In this document: piece by piece, positions 23,207 through 31,033 of the stretch | Position numbering within the stretch: position 1 is the first letter of the stretch | Layout of the letters: each line of letters begins with the position of its first letter | Position numbers and translations under genes: made by a program | NCBI RefSeq assembly: GCF_001051235.1 | Contig: NZ_CBTJ020000101.1 | Span: forward strand, 1-64,000 | Length of the DNA: 64,000 nt | Direction of reading: 5' to 3' | Source: Candidatus Competibacter denitrificans Run_A_D11 | GTDB lineage: Bacteria; Pseudomonadota; Gammaproteobacteria; Competibacterales; Competibacteraceae | The notes under the pieces: model-generated | Told to the model about the DNA's origin: nothing | The model's input: the letters and a program-made list of their open reading frames with translations, nothing else | Databases searched by the model: none

Positions 23207-23691
23207 GCCGCCTTCCTCCCTTTGCGCTGGCTGGAACGATTACCCAGCCCGAATCGGGCAGCCTCTTCGGCAATGGCCGTATTGCGCAGCCGCTTGATGT
23301 CCTCGCGTTCGAGGTGATTTTCCATGCCGTCTTTGTAAATTTGCGCCACCCGATACAGCATGTTTGTTCTCGCTAAGCGCTGGGCAAAGGTGGTGTTTGG
23401 GTCATCGGCGCTCGCCATTTGGCACGCTGCGTTGAACTGCTTGTTGTGCACAAGGTAGGTATTGATCCGCTGCCCCTTTTTCGACACAACGGGCGTATCG
23501 TCAAGCGATGACCCTTTGCCGTAGGTGGAAAATCGCTGAACCGCGTCCATATATGGGCGAAACGCCTCAATGTCCAGCAAGCGCAAATGCGCGATATCAA
23601 CGCCTTGTCGAGTGGCAACATTAGCCAGTTTGCGACGGCGTGATTTAGGTAATGTGCTAATCTGATAATCAGTCACGGCAATAAGCTCCAA
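23203..23691 (-). CDS. phage protein of unknown function
   Basis: 162 residues; ATG 23691. Basic, helical, with no recognised domain; the C-terminus is rich in Arg/Lys (RSSQRKGRKAA). Overlaps the DUF3102 gene by 4 nt, so they are probably expressed together and may act together. The 57 nt upstream (23692-23748) contain a large imperfect hairpin (GGGTCCGCTTCGGGC against CCCGGAGCGGGTCC) and little else. Confidence 0.55.
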   Translation of the reverse strand: MELIAVTDYQISTLPKSRRRKLANVATRQGVDIAHLRLLDIEAFRPYMDAVQRFSTYGKGSSLDDTPVVSKKGQRINTYLVHNKQFNAACQMASADDPNTTFAQRLARTNMLYRVAQIYKDGMENHLEREDIKRLRNTAIAEEAARFGLGNRSSQRKGRKAA

Positions 23692-23748
23692 TTGTTGCTG
23701 CGATTAGGGTCCGCTTCGGGCAGCACACCCGGAGCGGGTCCGAAAAAC

Positions 23749-24003
23749 TCAATTACGCTTGGCATCGATCCATTCCCGCCCCAGCCAAACCGCCAATAGC
23801 GTGGCCACCACAGCGGCGTACTCTGTCGCGCTGACCGGGGCCGTTGGCAGATAGCCCAGCAATGGGCCGAAACTATCCAGCGCAAACTTGGCCGTTACCA
23901 ACACCCAACCAATGCCAATAAACGCCAGGGTACGGCTCTCACGCCCTCGCGCATCACGCGGGCGCAGGAGCGACCCCCACCACCATCGACGACGCTCGAT
24001 CAT
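23749..24003 (-). CDS. putative holin
   Basis: 84 residues; ATG 24003. Two hydrophobic segments (LAFIGIGWVLVTAKFALDSF and YAAVVATLLAVWLG) separated by a short loop, an Arg-rich N-terminus and a charged C-terminus: class II holin shape. Overlaps the end of the exported protein gene and sits next to lysozyme. Confidence 0.65.
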   Translation of the reverse strand: MIERRRWWWGSLLRPRDARGRESRTLAFIGIGWVLVTAKFALDSFGPLLGYLPTAPVSATEYAAVVATLLAVWLGREWIDAKRN

Positions 24004-24347
24004 GGGGGACTACCAGAATCGCCGGCTACCAATCGCAGACCGCCGACCGTCGCCGGCGCGCCAGCGGTAAACGAAAAAGGGTTGCTATCCCCCGACTCAC
24101 CCCAGGCATTTTTAGCGCGGGCCTTAACGGTCTTGAGTCCCAGTCCAACGCCAGCCAGGTCGTACTTGAGCATCACGCTGCCATCGGGGTTGCGAAACGC
24201 GGGACTTGCGATAGGTGCGGCCGTACCGACGCTGACCAAAAACGTATCGGGCTGGGCTTTATCGGGGGGATACGGGTCACAGGTCAGAAAGGGCGCGGCT
24301 TGGGCCGTTGTCGCCATCATCAGAGCAAACCAGAGTAGGTGCTTCAC
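24000..24347 (-). CDS. exported beta-sandwich-like phage protein
   Basis: About 115 residues from GTG 24347, which begins one base after the lysozyme stop and gives a clear signal peptide (MKHLLWFALMMATTAQAA). The mature part (DGSVMLKYDLAGVGLGLKTVKARAKNAWGESGDSNPFSF) reads like an Fn3/Ig-like fold. Its place within the lysis cassette is typical of small exported phage proteins of unknown role. Confidence 0.55.
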   Translation of the reverse strand: MKHLLWFALMMATTAQAAPFLTCDPYPPDKAQPDTFLVSVGTAAPIASPAFRNPDGSVMLKYDLAGVGLGLKTVKARAKNAWGESGDSNPFSFTAGAPATVGGLRLVAGDSGSPP

Positions 24348-24348
24348 G

Positions 24349-24858
24349 CTAGGGTCTCCCGCTGTAATCCGCATTGAGAAACATCTGTAGTTCGGCCTTG
24401 CGCCGTTTGGTGAGTCCGGGACTTTTTTGCTTTACGCCGTTGATCGTGACCTTGTTCCAGGCTTTCCAGGCGTCCACCGCGCGCGCTTTATCGCCCGTTT
24501 CCAACCAGCGCGGCACCGAGGAGTCACGCGAAAACGCCCGATTGCCGATGTTGAAGCAGTAAATCACCAGGGCATCGAACTCGTGTTGCGCCAGGGTCAG
24601 GTTGTGAAGCCGTGCCTCTACACACTCCATTACCGGCTCTAAGTCCTGCTGCTTCAGTGCCAGGGCTTGTTCCTGTGTGATGCCCTTTCGCCAGCGCACC
24701 CGATTGTCACCAATCAGCAACCCGCCGCTCGCTAACTCGCGCGGGGTCAGCAGATGGCCAATGCCTATCGTCCACAGCCCCGCCTCATCCTGGTACGGCT
24801 GTAGCCGAAGCGCTTCCCAGCCGATTAAAAACTCCAAGGCTTTCTCGGAAATGTGCAT
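24349..24858 (-). CDS. endolysin, T4-type lysozyme (GH24)
   Basis: 169 residues; ATG 24858. Cleaves peptidoglycan glycan chains. N-terminal GWEALRLQPYQDEAGLWTIGIGHLL contains the catalytic Glu with the downstream Asp and Thr of the GH24 triad; LTLAQHEFDALVIYCFNIG and the C-terminal TKRRKAELQMF are conserved family segments. There is no signal or anchor sequence, so release depends on the holin. Confidence 0.92.
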   Translation of the reverse strand: MHISEKALEFLIGWEALRLQPYQDEAGLWTIGIGHLLTPRELASGGLLIGDNRVRWRKGITQEQALALKQQDLEPVMECVEARLHNLTLAQHEFDALVIYCFNIGNRAFSRDSSVPRWLETGDKARAVDAWKAWNKVTINGVKQKSPGLTKRRKAELQMFLNADYSGRP

Positions 24859-24885
24859 AAAAACCTTGCCTTGTTATTCAATTTG

Positions 24886-24914
24886 GTTATATCAAACCGC
24901 AAGTTAAATAGCAA
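24886..24914 (-). promoter_or_regulatory. promoter of the lysis operon
   Basis: On the minus strand TTGCTA (24914-24909), 17 bp, TATAAC (24891-24886), about 27 bp before the lysozyme ATG, in an AT-rich gap that separates lysis genes from early genes. Confidence 0.55.
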
Positions 24915-25151
24915 TTAGCGCGCCTGTGCTGGATAGCGATTGACCACACTGCTCAGCATCGGCGTGACGCGGCCGTGTTCTGGGCAATCGGCGACGACCG
25001 GGAATTGATAGCCGCTGGCCTGGATGTGAGTGCGGGCTAACTCCCGCTTGCAGTTCGGGCAGACCGAGTAGACCGGCGAAACGTCGGTGAGAGCGCGCAT
25101 CGGCCCGGTGTAGCGGTAGGGTTCGGTGGTAAAGAGGGTGGCGAAGGTCAT
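24915..25151 (-). CDS. small putative zinc-ribbon protein
   Basis: 78 residues from ATG 25151, which overlaps the upstream stop (ATGA). SVCPNCKRELARTH and VVADCPEHGRVTP give a CxxC...C..H pattern compatible with a zinc site. Last gene of the rightmost early minus-strand run. Confidence 0.55.
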   Translation of the reverse strand: MTFATLFTTEPYRYTGPMRALTDVSPVYSVCPNCKRELARTHIQASGYQFPVVADCPEHGRVTPMLSSVVNRYPAQAR

Positions 25152-25477
25152 GCCGCGCTCCAGTCGGTCTTGATCGCCGTCAGCGGATTGAGGTCGTCCG
25201 CATTGGCATCGACGGGCTTGATGTAGCAATGCCAGGGCGGGTAGCAGCCGTGCTGGCGCCAAACGAACGCACCGGGAAATCCGCCTGCCACAAACAGCAT
25301 GATTTTATCCGCGCAGATGCTGCCCACGGTGGCCGCGTAGGTGACATCACTATCGGGCAGGCTGACCACCAGATGCACCGAGTCTCCAGGTTCCAGCGAT
25401 TCCAGCCAGTCGGCGCGAGCCTTCAGCGCAGTCCGATAGCGCGACTCCAAACGGCGCTCTTGCAACGCGGCCGTCAT
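25148..25477 (-). CDS. phage protein of unknown function
   Basis: 109 residues; ATG 25477, overlapping both neighbours by 4 nt. An N-terminal helix precedes a beta-rich part with LVVSLPDSDVTYAATVG. No family recognised. Confidence 0.5.
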   Translation of the reverse strand: MTAALQERRLESRYRTALKARADWLESLEPGDSVHLVVSLPDSDVTYAATVGSICADKIMLFVAGGFPGAFVWRQHGCYPPWHCYIKPVDANADDLNPLTAIKTDWSAA

Positions 25478-25677
25478 CGCCGGCTCTCCTGTGGCACCGC
25501 CTCCAGCAAGCCCGGCGAACGAATGCGCAGATAGCCATTGCTAGCCGCAACGACCGCCGCTAGGCCATCGCCCCACAGGTCGTAGCGCTCCATCGCGGCC
25601 TCGGTAGTGAGGCTACGGGTTGGGGATTGGCAAAGATTGGCGTAGATGCGCCGGGCTAGATCGCTCGGTGTGCTCAT
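25474..25677 (-). CDS. small phage protein of unknown function
   Basis: 67 residues; ATG 25677, 4-nt overlaps on both sides. Looks like a short helical protein (AAMERYDLWGDGLAAVVAASNG). Supported only by gene packing. Confidence 0.5.
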   Translation of the reverse strand: MSTPSDLARRIYANLCQSPTRSLTTEAAMERYDLWGDGLAAVVAASNGYLRIRSPGLLEAVPQESRR

Positions 25678-26480
25678 GCGGCATCCTCATCACCGCGCTG
25701 AGCCAGATACTCGGCAATTTGCGCCACCAAGGCGTCCTTTCGCGCTTCCTCTTCGGCTCGTTGCCTGGCCCGTTCAGCGCGCTGCGCTTCCGCGTCATCG
25801 GCCATCCCTTGCCGCAACATCGCTGCTAATTCGCGTAGCCGATGGGCGGCTTGACGCTCTTCCGGTGGCGCTTCTGGACCTTCCAGCAACCCGGCGACCT
25901 GCTCCAGTGATGCTGGCGCCGGCCCCGACAGCAACCCGACGGCATGATCTCGCGTCAGCCGTTTGGCCTGGACCGCTTCGGCGATGCGCTGGTCGCGTAG
26001 TGTGGGATCGGTCCCTAGCGTTACAGTCCATCGGGGCGGCACATGCCCGGCTCGTGCTTCCCGCACGCAGCGATCATAAACATCCAAAAAACAGCGCCTT
26101 GCGCCAACCTCGTCCCCTTCGGCCAGGATCGGGCCGCACGCTGCCCAGCCTTGGCGCATCTCCTCCGACAGGACACCGGTTTCGGCCTCATCGCGGATGA
26201 GCCGCAGCAACATCCCCCACGCCTCATCGCCTCCTGGTCGGCCATCATCCCCCTGGACAAGGTTAATGTGGCGGACGATATCGCCGGGTTTGGGTGCAAA
26301 CCGGCAATCCTCCGGGTGAGCGACATAGCGCGCAAAGGCCGACTCGATATCGCAAAGCGCATACCCCGCCAGCGTTCCCCACCAGACGTTCAGCAGCGCT
26401 GGCGTGATGGATTTTTCGTAGATTTCCTGCAAATAGCCCGTCACCAACAGGCCGAACGCCGGTTTGTCAGTGGGTTGCAT
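25674..26480 (-). CDS. replication P-like protein (helicase loader candidate)
   Basis: 268 residues from ATG 26480; the frame is open further upstream, but that part lies over the preceding replication gene. Residues about 12-70 (LVTGYLQEIYEKSITPALLNVWWGTLAGY, FARYVAHPEDCRFAPKPGDIVRHI) match phage proteins placed after O-like initiators. The C-terminal third is an Ala/Glu/Arg coiled coil. Overlaps the preceding gene by 14 nt. Confidence 0.6.
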   Translation of the reverse strand: MQPTDKPAFGLLVTGYLQEIYEKSITPALLNVWWGTLAGYALCDIESAFARYVAHPEDCRFAPKPGDIVRHINLVQGDDGRPGGDEAWGMLLRLIRDEAETGVLSEEMRQGWAACGPILAEGDEVGARRCFLDVYDRCVREARAGHVPPRWTVTLGTDPTLRDQRIAEAVQAKRLTRDHAVGLLSGPAPASLEQVAGLLEGPEAPPEERQAAHRLRELAAMLRQGMADDAEAQRAERARQRAEEEARKDALVAQIAEYLAQRGDEDAA

Positions 26481-27342
26481 GGTCGGTCTCCAGCGCGAGA
26501 GCAGGGATTGCGGCCGTGGGCGAAACGCCGCCCAGCCAGGCCGAGAGCGCGCCGCCGTTGTGTTCGGCCAGTGCGGCGCGTTTGCTGGCCGGGTCATAGG
26601 CCCTGCCGGTTGCGCGGCCACCTCCTGGAGCCGCTGGAGGCGCTTTGCGTAGCCCTGCCCAGTCGTCGCGCACCGCGTTGCGAAATGCCTGTTGCCAATT
26701 GGCATAGCGGTAATCCTTGGCCAGCGCTTTGCCCTTAAACGCTTCGAGATGCTCCGGCAGTCGGTCGTAGCCGTGTTGCTCTGCCCACGTTTCGGTTGCT
26801 GGGCTGATGGAAAAATCATCAGGCAACGGGATCGAACGAGCGGGCGCGTGCCGCGCTGGCGCGGGTACACTCCCTTCCTCTTCCCTTCCTTTCCCTTCCT
26901 TTCCCTTCCCTTCCTGTAAATCCGGTACGATTCCAGGTTCGTTCCGGTACGATTCCGGTACGATTCCGGGTTCGTTCTCTTGGATTTCAGTCGGTTGCGC
27001 TGGGCATGGCGGAATTTCGCTCCCTCGTTCCTTTTCTTTGGTTTGGATAAATTGGTGTTTGGTAAACGAGGGAATGACGCCGTACTTTTCGCCGTTCACA
27101 ACGTAGCTTTTGATGAAGCCGTATTTTTCAAGAGCATTTAAAACGGCGGAAAAATCAACCGTGTCATGCGGCAGCACATCTAGCTTTAGCGTTCTTGGCC
27201 GCCAAACAAAGCGACCCTCACAATCTGCGGCTGTAAATAGGCCAATGAAGGCTAAGCGCAGTTGCAGCCCGGTGGCTAATTCTGCGTCAAATAAAGCCTC
27301 GTGCCGGAACAATTCCGGTTTAACTGTTCGGATACGGCTCAA
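26467..27342 (-). CDS. phage replication initiator-like protein (O/DnaT-like)
   Basis: 291 residues; ATG 27342. N-terminal MSRIRTVKPELFRHEALFDAELATGLQLRLAFIGLFTAADCEGRF is the common opening of phage replication proteins with a winged-helix domain (to about residue 100). A low-complexity linker (EGKGKEGKGREEE and NEPGIVPES-type repeats) precedes a C-terminal domain with DWAGLRKAP. The linker DNA carries iteron-like repeats, as in lambda O. Confidence 0.7.
   Translation of the reverse strand: MSRIRTVKPELFRHEALFDAELATGLQLRLAFIGLFTAADCEGRFVWRPRTLKLDVLPHDTVDFSAVLNALEKYGFIKSYVVNGEKYGVIPSFTKHQFIQTKEKERGSEIPPCPAQPTEIQENEPGIVPESYRNEPGIVPDLQEGKGKEGKGREEEGSVPAPARHAPARSIPLPDDFSISPATETWAEQHGYDRLPEHLEAFKGKALAKDYRYANWQQAFRNAVRDDWAGLRKAPPAAPGGGRATGRAYDPASKRAALAEHNGGALSAWLGGVSPTAAIPALALETDHATH
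26872..26975. repeat. iteron-like and polypurine repeats in the initiator gene, candidate origin
   Basis: The strand shown has a (TTCCC)n-type tract at about 26876-26915, followed by TCCGGTACGATTCC repeated three times and GGTTCGTTC-type units twice up to 26975. Lambdoid phages place origin iterons inside the O gene, so this is a candidate origin. The repeats are in coding DNA and might instead reflect a simple peptide repeat. Confidence 0.4.
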
Positions 27343-27626
27343 GGCAGCGACTCCTCAGAGATAGAGGACACAGAGGCGAAAACACGCGATTGCTCGAATA
27401 GATCAAGCTGCGTTTCGGCGTCTAGCCGATCTTTTTCAACGGTATCCGCCCAATAGGCTTTGGCGACGCGCTTGAAATGCTTTTCGTTGATGCCGCACTT
27501 GTTTTTGAGTGTTTCGGCCAATGCGGCCTGGTGGCCCTGCTCGCTCTGAATGCGATCTTGGGAGCAGCCCCATTGCCGGATAGACTCTAGGAGTTGTCGA
27601 TGTTGCTCTGCTGTTAATCCGCTCAT
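27339..27626 (-). CDS. phage protein of unknown function
   Basis: 95 residues from ATG 27626, overlapping the nuclease gene stop (ATGA). Helical; an internal segment KNKCGINEKHFKRVAKAYWADTVEKDRLDAETQLDLF might bind nucleic acid. Tightly packed between a nuclease and the replication gene. Confidence 0.5.
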   Translation of the reverse strand: MSGLTAEQHRQLLESIRQWGCSQDRIQSEQGHQAALAETLKNKCGINEKHFKRVAKAYWADTVEKDRLDAETQLDLFEQSRVFASVSSISEESLP

Positions 27627-28018
27627 GCCTGCTCTCCAGTAATAATCTTTTTTGCATCTCGCCACGTCTCGGCAATACCGGAAACTCCGCCTGATTCTTG
27701 CACTATCTTCAAAAACGCCGCTTGTAAAGCCGCCCGGTCTTGCTTGGTTTCACTGTCCGGCCTTTTCACTTCAATGGCAAAAAACCGGCCATCGCGCAAC
27801 AGCCCAATGAGATCGGATACGCCCTTGCCATGCTGCGGTTCGTAGCCTTTCACAAACAGTTTGTAAAACCACACAAACGCGCCTTTGATAAATCGCCCAC
27901 CGCCATTCACCCGAATGATGAATTTCACCTTCGGCTCTGCGATTAAATAGCGGATGATCTCGGCTTGCCGGTCAACCTCTTTGGGGTTGTCTGGCACGAG
28001 ACGGAAGGCGCGTGGCAT
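27623..28018 (-). CDS. VRR-NUC-type nuclease
   Basis: 131 residues; ATG 28018. GKGVSDLIGLLRDGRFFAIEVKRPDSETKQDRAALQ has the PD-(D/E)XK pattern of VRR-NUC proteins: Asp in SDLIG, Glu and Lys in IEVK, then a Gln helix. In phages these are thought to process replication or recombination intermediates. Overlaps both neighbours by 1-4 nt. Confidence 0.8.
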   Translation of the reverse strand: MPRAFRLVPDNPKEVDRQAEIIRYLIAEPKVKFIIRVNGGGRFIKGAFVWFYKLFVKGYEPQHGKGVSDLIGLLRDGRFFAIEVKRPDSETKQDRAALQAAFLKIVQESGGVSGIAETWRDAKKIITGEQA

Positions 28019-28461
28019 TAGGCGGCGGCTGGGTAAAGTTCGTCGTAGCGCTCTAATTCATCAGCGTGCTGATAACAACCTGATCCCATCGCCCTAAGTT
28101 CGGCAACTTTTGCGCGGCGCTGACTGGCCGTCATCTTGATGAGGGGAACCGCTATCTGTTCTCTGTTGACTTCGATCACATAGGCGATTTGTACGCGCTC
28201 AAAGCCAGGCATGACGATTTGGCTATCCGGTATAATTTGATCTTCCGGCTTGACCTTGAATTTCCTAATGCGTTTTACCACCTGGTCACGGATCGTTTCT
28301 TTTGCAACGCAAGTATAAAAATCAGAATCATCACCAATGATGTTTGGGTGATCGGATAGGATTTTTTGCGTTACAAAATCAGGCTGTAGGCTAATACCTT
28401 GCTTCACAAGGCTGTCGGTATAGCCTGCGATTTCTTTGACTAACTTGCTGATCGAATACAT
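28018..28461 (-). CDS. conserved phage protein of unknown function
   Basis: 147 residues; ATG 28461. Ends MTASQRRAKVAELRAMGSGCYQHADELERYDELY, a helical segment I recognise only as recurring in phage early regions. The stop shares a base with the nuclease start. Confidence 0.5.
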   Translation of the reverse strand: MYSISKLVKEIAGYTDSLVKQGISLQPDFVTQKILSDHPNIIGDDSDFYTCVAKETIRDQVVKRIRKFKVKPEDQIIPDSQIVMPGFERVQIAYVIEVNREQIAVPLIKMTASQRRAKVAELRAMGSGCYQHADELERYDELYPAAA

Positions 28462-28467
28462 GGCGCT

Positions 28468-29190
28468 TTACTCCAGATTAACAACAAAACAATCAAACCA
28501 TGATTCAATGACGGCAAGGTATTGACGCACCGTTTTGATCTCTTGCGGCTTGAAGGCTTTGGCTATTGCAGATGGGTCTTGCTTTTCACAAAATGACGCT
28601 AGGCGACTTAGGCTGCCTTTTAATTCAGTGGCGCGCGCGAAATGAGCCGGGTCTATACCTTCTAAATCGATAGCTGGAACCGGGAACTTTGCTTGCTTCC
28701 CAATCTCGGCAAGTTGGGTGATGGTTGGGGGGCTTTCGCTTTCTACAGCCTCCTCAAACACAGGCTGCGGTACATTAGCGACACGAAGGGCGGTGACTTT
28801 CTGGCGTTCGGAGAGTCCGGCCTGAGCGGCCGCTTCGGTGCGATTAATAGGAGTGTCGCTACCGTCATGCCTACGTTCATCAAAGCGGTTCTTCCCTGCC
28901 TCAATCTGTTTCAGCAGTTCCCCACAGCGCCGAATAGCTCTTGCCTGAATCCGGTCGGCCATCTTACGCAGTGAGTCGTCTTTCGACTGGCGGGCATAGC
29001 TGGCCAATGCCTCCGCCTTATTCGCCCAGTCTTTGCATTCGTCGATGCGGCTGCATTCCGCCAGGGCTTTGGTGGCGCGCTCATACACCATAGGAAGCGG
29101 CGCGCTTTGGATTTCAACCAATTCCCCGGTTTCGGTATTGATAACCCCATTACCGTATTCTGAAACCTCAACCAATGCGGCATTCAACAT
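28468..29190 (-). CDS. ParB-like/HTH phage protein
   Basis: 240 residues; ATG 29190. Residues about 60-135 contain RRCGELLKQIEAGKN and NRTEAAAQAGLSERQKVTALRVANVP, the latter a helix-turn-helix typical of ParB-like early phage proteins. The C-terminus is a separate helical part. Likely DNA-binding; exact target unknown. Confidence 0.55.
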   Translation of the reverse strand: MLNAALVEVSEYGNGVINTETGELVEIQSAPLPMVYERATKALAECSRIDECKDWANKAEALASYARQSKDDSLRKMADRIQARAIRRCGELLKQIEAGKNRFDERRHDGSDTPINRTEAAAQAGLSERQKVTALRVANVPQPVFEEAVESESPPTITQLAEIGKQAKFPVPAIDLEGIDPAHFARATELKGSLSRLASFCEKQDPSAIAKAFKPQEIKTVRQYLAVIESWFDCFVVNLE

Positions 29191-29218
29191 AACGACTCGC
29201 TCAGGTTGCGTTGATACG

Positions 29219-29249
29219 CCCGGCGCTCTTTCCCAGCGTCGGGTTTTTT
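29219..29249 (+). terminator. strong intrinsic terminator, plus-strand direction
   Basis: CCCGGCGCT (29219-29227), 7-nt loop, AGCGTCGGG (29235-29243), then six T. Nine pairs with one G-T. It points in the plus direction although no plus-strand gene lies upstream; it could stop antisense read-through into the tRNA. Confidence 0.6.
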
Positions 29250-29251
29250 GT

Positions 29252-29328
29252 TGGAAGCAAGGACAGGATTTGAACCTGCGACCTTCGGCTTATGAGGCCG
29301 ACGAGCTACCGGGCTGCTCCACCCTGCT
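29252..29328 (-). tRNA. prophage tRNA-Met (CAT)
   Basis: 77 nt including an encoded CCA (29254-29252). Acceptor AGCAGGG/CCTTGCT, D-arm GGAGCAGCCCGGTAGCTC as in initiator tRNAs, anticodon stem TCGGC/GCCGA with loop CTCATAA, and T-arm with TTCAAAT. Three consecutive G-C pairs close the anticodon stem, but they are not the GGG/CCC of initiators, and the 1-72 pair is A-T, so it mixes initiator-like and elongator-like traits. Confidence 0.88.
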
Positions 29329-29550
29329 GCAATCAGTCCCGGCATTGCCCGGCCGGGGCGGGGCAAACCACTCAGAGAAGTAACGCTGCCGTTTTTGCTG
29401 CTACGACCTGCCACGGCTGCCGATGGGTTTGTTAGCCGCTGCAAGAACGGCCCGGACAACCCACAGTCCGGTAGGCCCCGATGCACAAGGGGCGGCACGG
29501 GAGAAAGCAAGAAGCCCGCGACGATTGAGCGCATCGGTTGGCCTACTCAG
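29329..29550. other. non-coding stretch upstream of the tRNA
   Basis: About 220 bp with several GC-rich hairpins (GGACTGTGGGTTGTCC, GCCCCGCCCCGGCCGGGC) but no convincing gene. A minus-strand frame runs through it and on across the tRNA, which argues against coding. It may hold the promoter or processing signals for tRNA-Met. Confidence 0.4.
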
Positions 29551-29838
29551 TTATTCGGTGGTTTCCGGCTCAGTGCCGGCTTCGTCGGTATCGGGATCAC
29601 CAGCCTCTTCGGCGGCCTGTTCGCCGATTTCCGTCGCGTCGGCCGCTTCGGCAACAGCTAATTCCTCAACAGCAATCTCCTTGATTTCCAAGCTATTACC
29701 GCTGTGGACGGCCCACACGCGCGATTCGCCCGCCCTCAGCGGAATCACCGGCGCTTGTCCGGTGTAGGTTGGGTCGCACACGGCTAGCGCGCGCGTTGGA
29801 TCTTCGCCCTGATGGGTGATTTGTACTGCTATTGTCAT
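29551..29838 (-). CDS. phage protein of unknown function
   Basis: 95 residues; ATG 29838. N-terminal beta-rich part (MTIAVQITHQGEDPTRALAV, LRAGESRVWAVHSGNSLEI) and a very acidic C-terminal tail of Glu/Ala/Asp. Possibly a DNA mimic or a small interaction protein; not assigned. Confidence 0.5.
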   Translation of the reverse strand: MTIAVQITHQGEDPTRALAVCDPTYTGQAPVIPLRAGESRVWAVHSGNSLEIKEIAVEELAVAEAADATEIGEQAAEEAGDPDTDEAGTEPETTE

Positions 29839-29870
29839 AACGGGGAACCCCTATGGGTTGTGGTTGGGAA

Positions 29871-30215
29871 TCACTTCAAATCGTCAACGGTGCGTTTTTC
29901 GAGCATCTCTTTCAGTTGCACAATCTCGGCTTTCAGTCGGGTGTTTTCGGCTGCCAGCGCCGATTGCTCGTACATCAACTGGCGTAAATACATGACCAGA
30001 TCGAGCGCTTCTTGATAGGCATCCGTGAGCGCGTCATGGCCGTTAAATCCCCGTAGCAACGTGCCGTACTTGACGCGGCCTTCAGCCGCCCGCCGCTCCA
30101 GGTCATGCGTCACTAGCCAGACAATCGGGATATGACGGCTCTCAGTCGGTGGGGACTGTTTTACCGTTGCCGGATGCTCATCGCCTACGCGGTAACAGGT
30201 TGATGGCTCAGTCAC
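29871..30215 (-). CDS. MazG-like nucleotide pyrophosphohydrolase-type phage protein
   Basis: 114 residues from GTG 30215, which overlaps the previous gene's end by 8 nt. VWLVTHDLERRAAEGRVKYGTLLRGFNGHDALTDAYQEALDLVMYLRQ is a pattern I recognise from phage proteins related to dATP/dGTP or MazG-like hydrolases (KYG-T, DAYxEALD). A C-terminal heptad helix follows. Confidence 0.55.
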   Translation of the reverse strand: MTEPSTCYRVGDEHPATVKQSPPTESRHIPIVWLVTHDLERRAAEGRVKYGTLLRGFNGHDALTDAYQEALDLVMYLRQLMYEQSALAAENTRLKAEIVQLKEMLEKRTVDDLK

Positions 30216-30600
30216 GGCACGCCTCCGGGAACGGCATCGTTGCCCGCTGTTCTTTCGGGAGTTTCCAGTAGCGGTGGTAATAGAGATCGGCTTCGGTGAT
30301 GCCACTTAGCGCATTGGCGGGCTTCTGCTTGGGCTTCCGGGGGGCAAAACGCGCGCTGATATCCTCCAGGGTGGCTTCCACGCCGCAGGGCCACCAGCGG
30401 CTGGCTTGCTGCATGACACCCATCCCGCCAATTGATATGGAGTACACCAACCCCGCCAGGGCGTGGCGTCGGAGCGCCCGATAGGCCACTTTGTAGTTGA
30501 CGCTGATCAGCGCAGCCAATTGTTGGGTCGATTGGCCTGGCCTCTGGGTCACCTCATCCAGGAGGCGGTGACGTTGGTAGAGCGTGATCGGCGGGGTCAC
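30208..30600 (-). CDS. winged-helix early phage protein
   Basis: 130 residues; GTG 30600, overlapping the upstream stop. Residues about 10-65 (EVTQRPGQSTQQLAALISVNYKVAYRALRRHALAGLVYS) form a winged helix of MarR/Dprp type. Probably a regulator or adaptor in the early operon. Confidence 0.5.
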   Translation of the reverse strand: MTPPITLYQRHRLLDEVTQRPGQSTQQLAALISVNYKVAYRALRRHALAGLVYSISIGGMGVMQQASRWWPCGVEATLEDISARFAPRKPKQKPANALSGITEADLYYHRYWKLPKEQRATMPFPEACRD

Positions 30601-30782
30601 TGTTGCATCTCGGTTGGCAGTTGGTACACGTTCTTGGCGCTCTCAATCCCCGGATCGGGCAATTTGACTAGTGCCATCCTGACCAGTCGCTCTTCCGCCT
30701 CGACAAGAGAGCAGTTCCAATAGGCAGCAAATTCCGCAATGACGGTCTGATCCGCGCCCGGTAGGGGTTGCACGGTCGGCAT
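30597..30782 (-). CDS. small phage protein
   Basis: 61 residues; ATG 30782. Helical core TVIAEFAAYWNCSLVEAEERLVRMAL. No family recognised; supported by the 4-nt overlap with the next gene. Confidence 0.45.
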   Translation of the reverse strand: MPTVQPLPGADQTVIAEFAAYWNCSLVEAEERLVRMALVKLPDPGIESAKNVYQLPTEMQQ

Positions 30783-30838
30783 AGGGCGCTCCTAGAGTTG
30801 GTTGTTTTTTGATCAAATGAGTAACTCTTAGTAACTTC

Positions 30839-31033
30839 CTATGCAGCGCTCCGACGCTCATGCTTTTGTCGCATCAACGCCAGTTCCTCTTCCGCTTGTC
30901 CCAGTGCCAACATGCGCGCGGCGGTAGCAAAGGACAGCCCACGGGCTTTGGCAACGGCGTTGATGGTTCTAAATTCCACTGCGTTAAACCGGAGCGCCGA
31001 AACGATGTCTCGAATTTCATCAGGATGTTTCAC
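30839..31033 (-). CDS. small phage protein
   Basis: 64 residues; ATG 31033, overlapping the previous stop by 4 nt. INAVAKARGLSFATAARMLALGQAEEELALMRQ suggests a short HTH-like unit. Function unknown. Confidence 0.5.
   Translation of the reverse strand: MKHPDEIRDIVSALRFNAVEFRTINAVAKARGLSFATAARMLALGQAEEELALMRQKHERRSAA

Noticed and set aside
26872..26915. (TTCCC)n tract as a possible phase-variable repeat
   Set aside because: The units are irregular and keep the reading frame; better explained as coding linker or part of a candidate origin.
29184..29534. 116-codon minus-strand frame over the tRNA-Met region
   Set aside because: It runs straight through the tRNA gene, so the open frame is most likely accidental despite a hydrophobic start.
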